Shown: positions 17,986-28,047, counted from the first letter of the stretch. The stretch: 64,000 bases of DNA from an uncultured Bacteroidales bacterium (GCA_947290775.1 CAMYPM010000003.1:1-64000); one strand, 5' to 3'. The notes: a model not told the origin generated them from the letters alone. Program-made: numbers and translations.

Positions 17986-18963
17986 ATGAGTAAGAGATAT
18001 CGTTCATATAAAAATACTGTAGAGATGTTCCTCGCTTCTCACAAGGGGCGTCGTCTGTTAAACGTAGCCTATAGCTGGGGTGCAGCAGTTGTGATCATTG
18101 GGGCTCTGTTTAAGTTGCTGCACTGGCCTTTTGGGGATCAGATGCTCTTTATCGGTATGATGACAGAGTTCTTTGTATTCTTTATCTCAGGCTTTGAGAA
18201 GCCGGAGGAGCAGTATCGCTGGGAGCAAGTATTCCCTGAGTTGGATTCCAAAAATCCAATGGATCAGGAGGAAATGGAAGCTCGTCGTGCATATCTTAAG
18301 CGCAAGGCAAAAGAGGCACAAGAGCGTGCTGTGATGACAGAGAACGATCAGTTTGTCCAACAAAATGGGCATGCGGGCGAGTCAGTGCCTACTATGGTAC
18401 AACAGGTAAGCTTAGCAGGCTTACCGGAAGAGGACGTAACTCGTCTGTCGCAGAGTATTGCTCGTCTTTCTCAAGCTATTGATACACTGTCGAATTTGGG
18501 AGAAATGAGTGCCACAGCTTTGTCGCAATGGGAAGAGATGAAAGCTACTCCTATTGAGGTGGGACAGCAAACTGAGCGGTATAAAGAGTACATGGAGTCA
18601 CTCAATCGTAATTTGGAAGGCCTGAGTTCATTGTACGAATCGCAGTTGAAAGATATTACCGGACAGGTAGGAGCTATTGAGCAGATCAATCGCCGTTTGG
18701 AAGATCTTGCTCACTCCTATGCGGATAGTCTTGCTGATAGTAATGCTTTCCGTACCGAAAATGCGGTAATGGCTCGTCAGTTGCGTGACTTGAATAGGAT
18801 TTATGCACGTCTTTTAGAGGCTATGACAGTCAATATGGCTGCCCCCGTTGGGATGCCTTACGATAGAGGTTCTTACAGAGATTCCTATTCTGCACCGCAT
18901 CGCTACGATAGCATGCCGGACGATCGACACTATCCCGAGTATCGCAATAGTAATGAGCATTGA
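17986..18963 (+). CDS. porL: T9SS inner-membrane motor protein PorL (GldL family)
   Basis: PorL with PorM forms the inner-membrane motor that uses the proton gradient to drive T9SS export. The 325-residue protein has two N-terminal transmembrane helices (about 28-46 and 53-70). The second, MLFIGMMTEFFVFFISGFE, contains Glu61, the position of the conserved acidic residue thought to carry protons. The LLHWPFG turn between the helices is also conserved. The long cytoplasmic part (about 75-325) is predicted helical and coiled coil. A start codon ATG at 17986 follows porK by 34 bp. The His/Tyr/Arg-rich C-terminal tail is probably disordered. Confidence 0.95.
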   Translation: MSKRYRSYKNTVEMFLASHKGRRLLNVAYSWGAAVVIIGALFKLLHWPFGDQMLFIGMMTEFFVFFISGFEKPEEQYRWEQVFPELDSKNPMDQEEMEARRAYLKRKAKEAQERAVMTENDQFVQQNGHAGESVPTMVQQVSLAGLPEEDVTRLSQSIARLSQAIDTLSNLGEMSATALSQWEEMKATPIEVGQQTERYKEYMESLNRNLEGLSSLYESQLKDITGQVGAIEQINRRLEDLAHSYADSLADSNAFRTENAVMARQLRDLNRIYARLLEAMTVNMAAPVGMPYDRGSYRDSYSAPHRYDSMPDDRHYPEYRNSNEH

Positions 18964-19012
18964 TGGATTGCTGCAAACTCAATATTAAGACTTATAAACC
19001 CGACATAATATT

Positions 19013-20563
19013 ATGGCAGTAGGATCGAGTGGCAATCGCAATAGACAGAAGATGATCAATCTGATGTACTTAGTGTTTATTGCTATGGTGGCTTTGAATG
19101 TGTCAGGGGATGTATTGACAGGCTTTGACAGAGTAGAGAAGGGACTTGATACTATGCTGGCCGGTACAATGCAGCGTAACGAACAAGCTGTTAGTGAACT
19201 TAATTTAGCTCACGAGTTGTATCCTGAAAAAGCAGCCCATGCTTTTATGAAAGGAAAAGAACTACAGTTGGCTGCGGATAGTTTATATGCAGCAATTGAG
19301 GAGGCTAAAAGGCTTATAGTACAAAAGAGCGACGGCAAAAATGCAGATGTGAAGAATATTGACCGGAAGGATGATATGAATGCACCTTCTTCAGTCATGC
19401 TCAATCCATTAGATCCTAAGGGGGTACATTTGCGTAAGCAAGTAGATCATTTCCGTACGCTTAGTGTAGCTTCAGTTGTGGATGCAAATAAGCGACAAAT
19501 GATAGAGGAAACACTTTCAACTACACCAAAAGGAACCCTCAGCTGGGAGAATCAACTCTTTGAGGGAGTGCCTACTATTGCAGCTGTTACGATGCTTACA
19601 AAACTACAAAATGATGTGCGCAGTGTGGAAGGGGAAGTGCTGAACAATTTGATTCGAAGTATTGATAGGGGAGACTTAAGGGTGAATAAAATAGAAGCTC
19701 AAGTGGTACCCGATAGTCGTATCGTAATGAAAGGCACACCCTATAGGGCGCATGTGATTATGAGTAGTATTGACTCAACGGCTGCTCCTAACATAGTAGT
19801 AAATGGGAGAAGTCTTTCAGCAGCAGATCAGGGGGTTTATGTGGCAGCTACACCTACAAGCGGTACTTTCCCAATAGAGGGGTATGTGGAAACTACCGCA
19901 GGTGATGGCAGTAAGATTAGACGTCCTTTCAAAAGCGAATATATAGTAACGGAGCCAATGGCCTCTATCGCGCCTACCTTGATGAATGTGCTCTATGCAG
20001 GAATAGACAATCCTCTTGCTATAGCTGTCCCCGGAGTAGCACAACAACAGATATCGGCCACAATGACTAATGGTTCATTAGTGGCAAAAGGAGGTGTTTG
20101 GGTTGCTCGACCCAATAAGGTGGGACAAGAGGCTGTGATTACCGTTTCGGTTCGTGGAGCTAATGGTGCTATGACCCAAGTAGCTACTTCTAAACTTCGT
20201 GTACGACAATTGCCGGATCCTTTACCTTATATTGAATATACCGATGCTAATGGGGCAGTAAAGCGTTTCAAGGGAGGACAAATCAGTAAAAGAGATCTTC
20301 TCGCTGCCGGTGGGGTAAAGGCTGCTATAGATGATGATATATTAGATGTCAACTATACGGTAATACATTTCTCCTTGACCTTTTTTGATGCGATGGGAAA
20401 TGCTATGCCCGAAGTGTCAAATGGAAGCAATTTTTCAGATAGACAAAAGCAAAAGATTCGTAATCTGTCCCGTGGAAAGCGTTTCTACATAAGCGATGTT
20501 TTGGCAAAAGGACCGGATGGAATTGAAAGAAAGATACCAACGATCGAGGTGATCGTAAGGTAA
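19013..20563 (+). CDS. porM: T9SS inner-membrane/periplasmic protein PorM (GldM family)
   Basis: The 516-residue protein has one N-terminal transmembrane helix (about residues 14-33, [19 protein letters not shown]) and a long periplasmic part made of an N-terminal helical domain (about 40-220) and successive beta domains (about 225-516), as in known GldM/PorM structures. It spans the periplasm to couple the PorL motor to the PorK-PorN ring. The start [20 protein letters not shown] matches the family closely. It lies 49 bp after porL and 6 bp before porN, in one operon. Confidence 0.95.
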   Translation: MAVGSSGNRNRQKMINLMYLVFIAMVALNVSGDVLTGFDRVEKGLDTMLAGTMQRNEQAVSELNLAHELYPEKAAHAFMKGKELQLAADSLYAAIEEAKRLIVQKSDGKNADVKNIDRKDDMNAPSSVMLNPLDPKGVHLRKQVDHFRTLSVASVVDANKRQMIEETLSTTPKGTLSWENQLFEGVPTIAAVTMLTKLQNDVRSVEGEVLNNLIRSIDRGDLRVNKIEAQVVPDSRIVMKGTPYRAHVIMSSIDSTAAPNIVVNGRSLSAADQGVYVAATPTSGTFPIEGYVETTAGDGSKIRRPFKSEYIVTEPMASIAPTLMNVLYAGIDNPLAIAVPGVAQQQISATMTNGSLVAKGGVWVARPNKVGQEAVITVSVRGANGAMTQVATSKLRVRQLPDPLPYIEYTDANGAVKRFKGGQISKRDLLAAGGVKAAIDDDILDVNYTVIHFSLTFFDAMGNAMPEVSNGSNFSDRQKQKIRNLSRGKRFYISDVLAKGPDGIERKIPTIEVIVR

Positions 20564-20569
20564 AAGGGA

Positions 20570-21709
20570 ATGGATAAATACGGAATGATGCAGTTAAGTA
20601 TAAGAACCTCTATGTTACGCAGATTAATACCTTGGTTTGCAGCGGTTCTTTTGATGGCAGAGGCTGTTGTATCGGGTAATGCTCAGACTACTGAAGAGAG
20701 TACAGCTACAGAGCCTCCACGAAAGAGCGTAATTCGCCGTAGAACGGCAGCTGAGCGAGAGAAGAAGGAGGGTACTTCAGAAAACGATGTATCGGTGCGG
20801 CGTCAAGCTTTTAACGAGCGTTTACTTCAGAATACGGATAATACGCCTTGGAAGAGAATTATTTATAGGGAAATAAATCTTTATTCACCCGAAAATGCAG
20901 CATTATACTATCCGGCTCGTCCTACGGAAGGGAAGCAGAATCTCTTCTATACGCTTTTCCGTTTGATAGAAGAGAACAAGATCCCTGCTTACGAATATAT
21001 TGATGGAGCAGAGATATTTGATCCGGCACATCGCTTGAATTTCAAAGATTTCTTAGAGCGTTTCGGAGTTCTTTATGAGGAGCATAATGGAAAAATAGAG
21101 GTCGCTGCGGCTGACGTACCCGGGGATATTGTTCGCTCTTATTATATCAAAGAGGAGTACTATTTCGACCCCATAACAAGTAATATAGATGTAAAGGTTG
21201 TGGCTATTTGCCCTATCCTTATAGATGATATCAATCCGGAAGAGGTTCTTCGTTATCCTTTGTTTTGGGTTAAGTATAGTGACTGCAAGCCTTATTTAGG
21301 TACGCAAGAGGTTCTCCTTTCTGATGACAACAATGCGAATACCGCTTCTTTGGATAGTTATTTCAGACGCGGATTGTACAAAGGCGAAATTTATAAGACA
21401 CAGAACCGCTTGGGTAAAGCATTGGCTCAGTATTGCCCTACTGCGGACTCGCTTCGGGCTGAGCAAGCTCGTATAGAAGCTCAATTAGCCTCTTTTGATG
21501 AGTCCTTATGGAGAGGCTCTTCAGTTAAGGAAACTGAAGTGGATTCCTCTGACAAAGCTAATGGCGTGACTGAAAAAACTGTAGCAAAAGAGAAAAGTCT
21601 TAAAACAGAGCGCGCAAAGCGTCAGTCGGCAAAGTCTAAGAAGCAGAAGAATAGTACTAGTAGTCGTCAGCAAAGCGGTAATAAACGTTCTGCACGAGGA
21701 CGCTTTTAG
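20570..21709 (+). CDS. porN: T9SS periplasmic ring protein PorN (GldN family)
   Basis: PorN associates with the PorK lipoprotein to build the periplasmic ring of the T9SS. The 379-residue frame has a signal peptide ending in GNAQ (cleaved around residue 39); internal ATGs at 20585, 20588 and 20612 could be the real start, the last giving MLRRLIPWFAAVLLMAEAV. The conserved core includes WKRIIYREINLYSPENAALYYP, LFRLIEENKIPAYEYIDG and YYIKEEYYFDPITSNIDVKV. The C-terminal 60 residues are rich in Lys, Ser and Arg and likely disordered. It is the last por gene and lies 8 bp before the first chrA gene. Confidence 0.94.
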   Translation: MDKYGMMQLSIRTSMLRRLIPWFAAVLLMAEAVVSGNAQTTEESTATEPPRKSVIRRRTAAEREKKEGTSENDVSVRRQAFNERLLQNTDNTPWKRIIYREINLYSPENAALYYPARPTEGKQNLFYTLFRLIEENKIPAYEYIDGAEIFDPAHRLNFKDFLERFGVLYEEHNGKIEVAAADVPGDIVRSYYIKEEYYFDPITSNIDVKVVAICPILIDDINPEEVLRYPLFWVKYSDCKPYLGTQEVLLSDDNNANTASLDSYFRRGLYKGEIYKTQNRLGKALAQYCPTADSLRAEQARIEAQLASFDESLWRGSSVKETEVDSSDKANGVTEKTVAKEKSLKTERAKRQSAKSKKQKNSTSSRQQSGNKRSARGRF

Positions 21710-21717
21710 GAAGGAGT

Positions 21718-22299
21718 ATGTCCCAACTGCTGGAGTTATTCCTTTGTTTTTCTCGTATCGGAGCCTTTACATTTGGTGGAGGGCATGCTATGCTTCCTCT
21801 CATACAGAGGGATATAGTAGAAAAGCATAAGTGGCTCTCTGAAGAGGACTTTTTGGATGTATTTGCTGTTTCACAGTCTCTTCCGGGCGTCTTTGCTGTT
21901 AATATATCCATTTTCATTGGCTACCGTAAGGCCGGCTTTATTGGAGGTTTGGTAGCTGCATTAGGGACCATCCTGCCCTCTTTTATTATTATCCTTCTCT
22001 TAGCCCTGTTTTTTGAGTCAGTTCGTGATAATCAGGTGGTAAGTGCTATTATGAGCGGTATCCGCCCCGCAGTAGTAGCTATGATCGTGATACCCGTTAT
22101 TACTATCTGGAAAGCTATGAATCTCAAGCGATACATGCTTGTTATTCCTGTTGTGGTAGCAATAGTAGTGTGGTATTTCAACTTTTCACCCGTATGGGTT
22201 ATACTTTTGTCCGGATTTATCGGAATCGTCTATATGGTTATTAGGACAAATATAGAGGCTCGAGGGATGGGAAAAAAGAGCAAGAAAGAAGGTAAATAG
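21718..22299 (+). CDS. ChrA-family transporter, half-size subunit 1
   Basis: The 193-residue integral membrane protein holds one CHR domain, with the N-terminal signature FLCFSRIGAFTFGGGHAMLPLIQRDIVEKHKWLSEEDF and the SQSLPGVFAVN segment, and about five to six hydrophobic helices. Short CHR proteins usually occur as adjacent pairs that work together in anion (chromate or perhaps another oxyanion) transport, and the second half follows 4 bp downstream. A strong purine-rich ribosome binding site (AGGAAGGAG) precedes the ATG, which is unusual for this phylum. Chromate as the physiological substrate is uncertain. It starts 8 bp after porN, so it may be co-transcribed with the por operon. Confidence 0.87.
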   Translation: MSQLLELFLCFSRIGAFTFGGGHAMLPLIQRDIVEKHKWLSEEDFLDVFAVSQSLPGVFAVNISIFIGYRKAGFIGGLVAALGTILPSFIIILLLALFFESVRDNQVVSAIMSGIRPAVVAMIVIPVITIWKAMNLKRYMLVIPVVVAIVVWYFNFSPVWVILLSGFIGIVYMVIRTNIEARGMGKKSKKEGK

Positions 22300-22303
22300 T
22301 CTC

Positions 22304-22906
22304 ATGGTTTACTGGCAATTACTTCTCGTATATCTAAAGGTTGGACTTTTCGGTTTTGGAGGTGGATATGCCATGCTATCTCTTATTCAAGATGAGATAG
22401 TAACGCGGCACGGATGGCTCACAGAGCAGCAGTTTACTGATATTATAGCCGTGAGCCAGGTTACTCCGGGCCCAATAGGGATCAATAGTGCCACGTACGT
22501 AGGTTATACGGTAACCGGTAGCGTATGGGGCTCCGTTCTTGCTACAGTAGCAGTTTGTATCCCTTCCATCATTCTTGTATTTTCTATTGCGGTAGCCTTT
22601 AATAAAGTGCGTAATAATCGCTGGGTTGAAGCGGCTTTTTTAGGAATACGTCCGGCTTCTGTAGGATTGGTTGCGGCGGCTGCTCTTATGCTTACTTTTA
22701 GAAGTCGATTTATAGCTAATATAGTCTCTGCCGGACAGGGGCCCTTTCCTCTTGATCAGGTTATCGTAACGGATAACTTTCCGGACTATAAGAGCGTGCT
22801 GATATTCCTCATTACCTTTGTCGCAATGATAAAGCGTTGGTTACATCCTATTGCCCTAATCGGTGTTATGGGATTTATTGGCTTCGTCCTGTACTATCTA
22901 TTCTGA
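22304..22906 (+). CDS. ChrA-family transporter, half-size subunit 2
   Basis: This 200-residue membrane protein is the partner CHR domain: LLLVYLKVGLFGFGGGYAMLSLIQDEIV, then the SQVTPGPIGINSATYVGY motif characteristic of the second halves of paired chromate-transport proteins. Several helices follow, and the protein ends in a hydrophobic segment (IALIGVMGFIGFVLYYLF). It starts 4 bp after subunit 1. The two together equal one full-length ChrA. The actual substrate in an anaerobic host is not known. Confidence 0.87.
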   Translation: MVYWQLLLVYLKVGLFGFGGGYAMLSLIQDEIVTRHGWLTEQQFTDIIAVSQVTPGPIGINSATYVGYTVTGSVWGSVLATVAVCIPSIILVFSIAVAFNKVRNNRWVEAAFLGIRPASVGLVAAAALMLTFRSRFIANIVSAGQGPFPLDQVIVTDNFPDYKSVLIFLITFVAMIKRWLHPIALIGVMGFIGFVLYYLF

Positions 22907-22918
22907 ATTTATCTTCAC

Positions 22919-22926
22919 TAACTTTG
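22919..22926 (+). promoter_or_regulatory. Putative -7 box of pyrK-pyrD
   Basis: TAACTTTG matches TAnnTTTG directly after chrA. It is only 4 bp before the GTG at 22931, so a transcript starting about 7 bp downstream would favour the ATG at 22946 as the pyrK start. Confidence 0.4.
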
Positions 22927-22930
22927 TATT

Positions 22931-23719
22931 GTGAAATATAATAGCATGCAGTGTATTCAAGCCGAATTGGTCGAGCATAAGGAGCTCAACGAAGCATATT
23001 ATTTACTGTTGGTTCGCATTCCTGAGTTGAAGCGTGAAAAGTTTGCACCAAAAGCCGGGCAATTTGTACAGATCAAAGCAGATGCCCCCGGAGTCTTGTT
23101 GCGACGTCCTATTTCAATTGCAGACTACGATGCGGAAAATGGGTTATTAAGTCTTGTTATACAAGAGGTAGGAAAGGCTTCCCGAGCATGGCGAAAGCTT
23201 CCGGTAGGTAGCATATTGGATCTCATAGGGCCTCTTGGAGTCGGTTTCTCTTTGGATGCATCCTTCTCAGGTGCTCATCCGCTCCTGATTGGGGGGGGAG
23301 TAGGTGTTGCGCCTTTATTCTTTTTAGCCAAGGAACTGCAGAGAAAAAACGTAACTCCTCATATCCTATTGGGTGCTCGTACGGAGTCGTTGTTATTATA
23401 TAAGCGTGAATTTGCATTATTGGGATCAGTGTATTGCACTACTGACGATGGCTCATATGGAGTGAAAGGGCGTGTTACCGACCATCCGGTTTTGCATGAT
23501 TCGATAACCTCTATCTATACTTGTGGACCATTGATTATGATGCGTGCCATTGTTGGTTTTGCAAAAGAAAGGGGCTTATCTTGTGAGGTTTCTCTCGAGA
23601 ATAAGATGGCATGTGGGATAGGTGTTTGTCTTTGCTGTGTAGAGGCTACAAAACGTGGCAATATATGCTGTTGCTCAGAAGGACCGGTTTTTAATAGTGA
23701 CTTACTCCTATGGCAGTGA
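22931..23719 (+). CDS. pyrK: Dihydroorotate dehydrogenase electron-transfer subunit PyrK
   Basis: PyrK passes electrons from PyrD (class 1B) to NAD in pyrimidine synthesis, using FAD and a 2Fe-2S cluster. The 262-residue protein shows an FAD-binding barrel with [10 protein letters not shown], a nucleotide-binding [16 protein letters not shown], the TCGPL loop, and the cluster cysteines in [13 protein letters not shown] with the last Cys further on (CCCSEGPVF). The frame starts with GTG at 22931; the ATG at 22946 ([14 protein letters not shown]) is at least as likely. It overlaps pyrD by 10 bp, which suggests translational coupling. Confidence 0.93.
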   Translation: MKYNSMQCIQAELVEHKELNEAYYLLLVRIPELKREKFAPKAGQFVQIKADAPGVLLRRPISIADYDAENGLLSLVIQEVGKASRAWRKLPVGSILDLIGPLGVGFSLDASFSGAHPLLIGGGVGVAPLFFLAKELQRKNVTPHILLGARTESLLLYKREFALLGSVYCTTDDGSYGVKGRVTDHPVLHDSITSIYTCGPLIMMRAIVGFAKERGLSCEVSLENKMACGIGVCLCCVEATKRGNICCCSEGPVFNSDLLLWQ

Positions 23720-24630
23720 TTACGCAAGTTGATTTGGGAAAGGGATTAGTACTACGTAATCCCATATTGGGGGCCAGTGGTACTTATGGCTATGGGATAG
23801 AATATGTTCCTTTTCTTTCCCTTTCTTCGCTAGGTGGCTTTGTCACAAAGGGAACTACATTACATCCACGTGAAGGAAATCCCTATCCCCGTATGGCGGA
23901 GACTCCCTGCGGTATGCTGAATGCTGTAGGACTCCAAAATAAAGGCGTTGACTACTTTGTGGATCATATCTATCCGGAAATTAAGGAGTCTGACTGTGCG
24001 ATCATTGTTAATGTGGGTGGGTCTCAATTGGAAGATTATGTGGCCACTGCTGAACGCATCAATTCTCTCGATGGAATCCCTGCAATAGAACTAAACATAT
24101 CTTGCCCCAATGTGAAGGAGGGTGGTATGGCATTTGGAGTTACTTGTGGAGGTGTTTCAGAAGTTGTCTCGGCTGTACGTAAGGTCTATAAGAAGCATCT
24201 GATGGTAAAGCTCTCTCCCAATGTGACCGATATAACTGAGATGGCTCGGGCAGCAGAAGGTGCCGGAGCTGATAGTATCTCGCTGATCAATACACTTTTG
24301 GGTATGGCTATTGATGCAGAGTCATGGCGTCCTATCCTTTCTACAGTGACTGGTGGTTTATCAGGACCGGCCATAAAGCCGGTTGCTTTACGTATGGTGT
24401 GGCAGGTGAGCCATGCCGTTGCAGTACCTTTAGTAGGATTAGGAGGAATTACTTCTATAAGTGATGTAATTGAATTTCTATTGGCCGGAGCTTCTGCAGT
24501 GCAGGTGGGAACATATAATTTTGTCGATCCGACTATATGTGAGAGACTTACAGAGGATTTGGTCGCTTACATGGAGCGTAAGCAGCTGTATCATTTGGAT
24601 CAAATAATAGGAAAATTACGTATCTCGTAG
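23710..24630 (+). CDS. pyrD: Dihydroorotate dehydrogenase, class 1B catalytic subunit
   Basis: The 306-residue FMN enzyme oxidises dihydroorotate to orotate. Visible features are [13 protein letters not shown] near the N-terminus, the substrate-loop motif [12 protein letters not shown] with the catalytic cysteine that marks class 1 enzymes, KLSPNVTDI, the [13 protein letters not shown] loop, and the FMN phosphate site VGLGGI plus [11 protein letters not shown]. The partner pyrK overlaps its 5' end, confirming class 1B (NAD-linked), which suits an anaerobe. Length is normal. Confidence 0.96.
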   Translation: MAVITQVDLGKGLVLRNPILGASGTYGYGIEYVPFLSLSSLGGFVTKGTTLHPREGNPYPRMAETPCGMLNAVGLQNKGVDYFVDHIYPEIKESDCAIIVNVGGSQLEDYVATAERINSLDGIPAIELNISCPNVKEGGMAFGVTCGGVSEVVSAVRKVYKKHLMVKLSPNVTDITEMARAAEGAGADSISLINTLLGMAIDAESWRPILSTVTGGLSGPAIKPVALRMVWQVSHAVAVPLVGLGGITSISDVIEFLLAGASAVQVGTYNFVDPTICERLTEDLVAYMERKQLYHLDQIIGKLRIS

Positions 24631-24640
24631 AGAATATCCT

Positions 24641-24670
24641 TTTGTATTCTCTGTTTATTTGTTACCTTTG
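24641..24670 (+). promoter_or_regulatory. tRNA-Lys promoter
   Basis: TTTG at 24641-24644, 18 bp spacer, TACCTTTG at 24663-24670: both elements of the Bacteroidetes consensus (TTTG and TAnnTTTG) at correct spacing, about 62 bp upstream of the tRNA gene. Confidence 0.7.
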
Positions 24671-24732
24671 CACTCGCATTGGATGGTAATGCAGATGCGC
24701 TGTGTTGCTCTATATGCAAAATTAATATGGAA

Positions 24733-24805
24733 GAATTGCTAGCTCAGTAGGTAGAGCACATCACTTTTAATGATGGGGTCCCGGGTTCGAGCCCCGGGCA
24801 GTTCA
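24733..24805 (+). tRNA. tRNA-Lys (anticodon TTT)
   Basis: The 73-nt sequence folds into a full cloverleaf: acceptor GAATTGC/GCAGTTC with one G-U pair, D-stem GCTC/GAGC, anticodon stem CATCA/TGATG enclosing CTTTTAA (anticodon TTT), T-stem CCGGG/CCCGG with loop TTCGAGC, and discriminator A. The 3' CCA is not encoded. It lies alone with its own promoter and a hairpin downstream. Confidence 0.96.
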
Positions 24806-24826
24806 CTGCAATTTGTTAGTCTGATT

Positions 24827-24867
24827 AGAGCTTCATCTTTCGTTTGTCGAATGGTGAAGCTCTTTTA
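24827..24867 (+). terminator. tRNA-Lys terminator
   Basis: AGAGCTTCA (24827-24835) pairs perfectly with TGAAGCTCT (24855-24863) around a 19-nt loop, followed by TTTTAT. It lies 21 bp beyond the tRNA. Confidence 0.75.
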
Positions 24868-24983
24868 TATTATCGTATTTAATGCAAATGGCAGAACTTG
24901 AATTTAGGTAGTGATAGCGCAGATGTTGTGTTCAGCAAAAGTATTGATGTATAAGTCTACTATAGATGTTCTCAAGTGCTGCA

Positions 24984-25071
24984 AAAAAGTATTGTTGATT
25001 CAAACGGAAGATACAGATGTTTTGTTTCAATAGTATAGATGTTTCAAATGAAAGATACTGATGTTTTTTCA
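24984..25071 (+). repeat. 22-bp-period array D (GATACAGATG core)
   Basis: Units start at 24984, 25006, 25028 and 25050. The best-formed copies read GGAAGATACAGATGTTTT and GAAAGATACTGATGTTTT; the others are looser. Two further TATNGATGT motifs at 24942 and 24961 are related but out of the 22-bp phase. It follows the tRNA-Lys gene and precedes aspS. Confidence 0.8.
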
Positions 25072-25094
25072 GATCTGAATAGTATGCTTTTTAG

Positions 25095-25102
25095 TATCTT
25101 TG
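25095..25102 (+). promoter_or_regulatory. Putative -7 box of aspS
   Basis: TATCTTTG followed by TAGAG matches TAnnTTTG, 75 bp before the aspS start codon and 24 bp after the end of repeat array D, so proteins binding the array would touch the promoter. Confidence 0.5.
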
Positions 25103-25176
25103 TAGAGTAAGAATTAAGATGAAAACAGAAGACGAAGAAGGGTTTCTTTTTCGCTTTGCTTCCAGAAAGATAGATA

Positions 25177-26934
25177 ATGTATAGAACAGTTGATTGTGGA
25201 GCTCTTCGCATCTGTGATGCAGGAAAGCAAGTTACACTCGCCGGTTGGGTAAGTAAAGTACGTCGCTTAGGCGGAATGACATTTGTGGATCTGAGGGATC
25301 GCTATGGTACAACGCAGCTGGTATTTGGGGGAGAAGAGGCAACTCATAACGATATTTTACATCGTATAGGACGCGAATGGGTTGTTCAGGCAGAAGGGAT
25401 TGTACGCGAGCGGTCAGCTAAGAATACGGCACTGCCTACCGGAGAAATAGAGGTTGAGGTTACAAATCTCTCTGTACTCAATCCAAGTGAAGTGCCTCCT
25501 TTCACCATAGAGACGGAGTCTGACGGAGGAGACGACTTGAGAATGAAATACCGTTACTTAGACATAAGGCGCGAACCGGTGAAGCAAAACCTTATACTCC
25601 GTCACAAGATGGCTCTCGAAGTGAGAAAGTATATGGATTCACTTGGTTTCTTGGAGATTGAGACTCCTATGCTCATCAAGTCTACCCCTGAAGGAGCGCG
25701 TGATTTTGTGGTGCCAAGTCGAATGAATTCAGGTGAATTCTATGCTTTACCTCAGTCTCCACAAACCTTCAAGCAGTTGCTGATGGTAGCCGGAATGGAC
25801 AGGTATTTCCAGATAGTAAAGTGTTTCCGTGATGAGGACTTACGTGCTGATAGACAGCCTGAGTTTACCCAAATTGACTGCGAGATGAGTTTTGTTCGTC
25901 GTGATGATGTACTCACTACCTTTGAAGGACTTGCAGCACACCTTTTTGAGAAGATTAGAGGAATAAAACTTCCTATTCCTTTCCGGAGAATGTGCTGGGA
26001 AGATGCAATGAGCTACTACGGCAGCGATAAGCCGGACCTTCGTTTTGGTATGGAAATCAACGATATTACGGCACAAATGCAGGGCAATGGCATGTCTATA
26101 TTAGATGAAGCTGCCTATATCGGAGCGATTGTAGTCAAGAAGTGTGCGTCCTATACACGTAAGCAACTTGATGCTTTGACGGACTTTGTGAAGAAGCCAC
26201 AAGTTGGGGCAAAGGGGCTGATCTGGATTAAATATAATGAGGATGGCTCTCTAAAGAGTACTGTAGACAAGTTTTTTGCACAAGATATACTCGCCTCATT
26301 AGCTGAATCACTAAAGGCAGAAAAGGGAGATTTAATACTTGTTATTTCCGGTACAGAGCGATATGCCACCTTGAAGCAATTGGGTACTCTTCGATTGCAT
26401 ATAGCCGATATAGAAGGCTTGAAGGATCCTAATCACTTTGAGTGCCTTTATGTAGTTGACTTCCCGCTTTTGGAATGGGACGACGAGACACAACGCTATT
26501 ACGCAGTACATCATCCTTTTACTGCTCCCAAAGAAAGCGATATTCCTTTGCTTGACACTGATCCCGGAAAAGTCAGAGCAGACGCTTATGATATGGTGAT
26601 CAATGGAGTAGAAGTAGGTGGTGGCTCTATTAGAATACACGACTCTGTACTTCAGCACAAGATGTTTGAGCTATTAGGCTTTACCAAGGAGGATGCAGAT
26701 GAGCGCTTTGGCTTCCTCATGAATGCTTTCCGCTTTGGCGCACCTCCTCATGGAGGAATTGCATTTGGCTTAGACCGTTGGGTGTCGATTATGGCAGGAT
26801 TGGATAGTATCAGAGACTGCATAGCTTTCCCGAAGAATAATGCAGGGCGTGACGTAATGATAGATGCTCCCTCACGTTTGGATGAGGAGCAACTCCAAGA
26901 GTTGCATATTCGATTGGCCTCATTGCCTAAATAA
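25177..26934 (+). CDS. aspS: Aspartyl-tRNA synthetase
   Basis: The 585-residue class II synthetase charges tRNA-Asp. It has the N-terminal OB-fold anticodon-binding domain (about 1-105, [26 protein letters not shown]), motif 1 around [20 protein letters not shown], motif 2 [18 protein letters not shown], the bacterial GAD insertion domain (about 285-420), and motif 3 [10 protein letters not shown]. This is the bacterial long form. Whether it also charges tRNA-Asn (non-discriminating) cannot be told without gatCAB or asnS data. It leads a run of four closely packed genes ending with tilS. Confidence 0.97.
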   Translation: MYRTVDCGALRICDAGKQVTLAGWVSKVRRLGGMTFVDLRDRYGTTQLVFGGEEATHNDILHRIGREWVVQAEGIVRERSAKNTALPTGEIEVEVTNLSVLNPSEVPPFTIETESDGGDDLRMKYRYLDIRREPVKQNLILRHKMALEVRKYMDSLGFLEIETPMLIKSTPEGARDFVVPSRMNSGEFYALPQSPQTFKQLLMVAGMDRYFQIVKCFRDEDLRADRQPEFTQIDCEMSFVRRDDVLTTFEGLAAHLFEKIRGIKLPIPFRRMCWEDAMSYYGSDKPDLRFGMEINDITAQMQGNGMSILDEAAYIGAIVVKKCASYTRKQLDALTDFVKKPQVGAKGLIWIKYNEDGSLKSTVDKFFAQDILASLAESLKAEKGDLILVISGTERYATLKQLGTLRLHIADIEGLKDPNHFECLYVVDFPLLEWDDETQRYYAVHHPFTAPKESDIPLLDTDPGKVRADAYDMVINGVEVGGGSIRIHDSVLQHKMFELLGFTKEDADERFGFLMNAFRFGAPPHGGIAFGLDRWVSIMAGLDSIRDCIAFPKNNAGRDVMIDAPSRLDEEQLQELHIRLASLPK

Positions 26935-26940
26935 GTGAGT

Positions 26941-28047
26941 ATGCCGCTTATTAGAGATGTTATTGCGATCATGGAGGAGGAGTTCCCTCCTCTGTGGGCT
27001 GAAGAATGGGATCACTCAGGCCTTCAGGTAGGGGATGCTGATCGAGAGTGTACCGGAGTACTTATTGCTGTTGAGGCTACAGAAGCTACGGTGCAAGAGT
27101 GCGTTGAAAAAGGGTGTAACTTGCTGATTGCGCACCATCCCATTCTATTTCATCCGCTCTATCGTCTTACGTCCCGGACCTATCAAGAGCGAACGGTTTC
27201 TCTCGCTATTAGAGAGAATGTGGTAATCTATGCAGCCCATACGAATGCAGATAATGCTTTTGTGGGACTTAATAGACAGTTGCTTGATTCCTTGGATTTG
27301 CCGTATGGGAGCTTAGAGCCTCTTGAAGAAAAGAAAGGTGCTCTTTCAAAGCTCTCGATAATGGTACCTACAGAGAATCAAGAAGCGCTGAAAGAAGCTT
27401 TGTTCGCAGCAGGAGCCGGACATGTTGGAGCGTACGAGGCTTGTGCCTTCACAATCTCCGGTGAGGGGCAGTTTAGGCCATTAGATGGGGCGGATCCCTA
27501 CATTGGTGATGTGGGAGAAGTGTGCAAAGTAGAGGAAGCGTGCGTGTCGGTATTAGTGCCGCATGAGCGTATGAGCGCAGTGCTCTCTGCTATGATAAAG
27601 GCCCATCCTTATGAGGAGCCGGCATACGATATAATTCCTCTTCAGAATGGACGAAAGGATTTCTCTTCCGGACTTATTGCGAGCCTAAAAGGATCCTTGA
27701 GCGAGGAAGACGTACTTAAGAGGATAGCTTTACTGCCAAGTGTGACATCTGTAGCACATTCAAAACCTCTTGATCGTCCTGTGCAGCGCATAGCGATAGT
27801 AACCGGAAGTGGAGGCTCATTTCTGAATAAAGCAATGGCAAGAGGTGTGGATGTGCTTCTCACCGGAGAGGCACGCTACAACGATTATTTAGATGCACAA
27901 GGAAGGATCCTTCTTGTTGTTATAGGACATTGGGAGAGTGAGCAGATCGCTAGGGAACTCTTTCAGCGTGTTATGAAGCAGAAAATGCCTAACTTTGCAT
28001 TCCAGATAGCTGATAGTGACAATAATCCGATCCATTATAGACGATAG
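26941..28047 (+). CDS. Nif3-like dinuclear metal-centre protein (GTP cyclohydrolase I type 2 / YbgI family)
   Basis: The protein of about 368 residues belongs to the Nif3/DUF34 family of metal-dependent hydrolase-like proteins with no settled physiological role. The metal ligands are visible in LLIAHHPILFHP and YAAHTNADN and, from the C-terminal half, GEARYNDYLDAQ and VIGHWESE. The middle (about 125-235) is the inserted PII-like domain found in long family members. A GTG at 26935 sits right after the aspS stop, but the ATG at 26941 is more plausible. It is 2 bp from the zinc-ribbon gene downstream, a pairing that is common in Bacteroidetes and suggests a joint role. Confidence 0.9.
   Translation: MPLIRDVIAIMEEEFPPLWAEEWDHSGLQVGDADRECTGVLIAVEATEATVQECVEKGCNLLIAHHPILFHPLYRLTSRTYQERTVSLAIRENVVIYAAHTNADNAFVGLNRQLLDSLDLPYGSLEPLEEKKGALSKLSIMVPTENQEALKEALFAAGAGHVGAYEACAFTISGEGQFRPLDGADPYIGDVGEVCKVEEACVSVLVPHERMSAVLSAMIKAHPYEEPAYDIIPLQNGRKDFSSGLIASLKGSLSEEDVLKRIALLPSVTSVAHSKPLDRPVQRIAIVTGSGGSFLNKAMARGVDVLLTGEARYNDYLDAQGRILLVVIGHWESEQIARELFQRVMKQKMPNFAFQIADSDNNPIHYRR

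Larger units (their letters stand above)
24806..25176. other. Intergenic region tRNA-Lys to aspS
   Basis: The 371-bp gap contains the tRNA terminator, the repeat array at 24984-25071 (with two degenerate, out-of-phase relatives at 24942 and 24961), and the aspS promoter box at 25095. No gene is visible. Confidence 0.6.
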
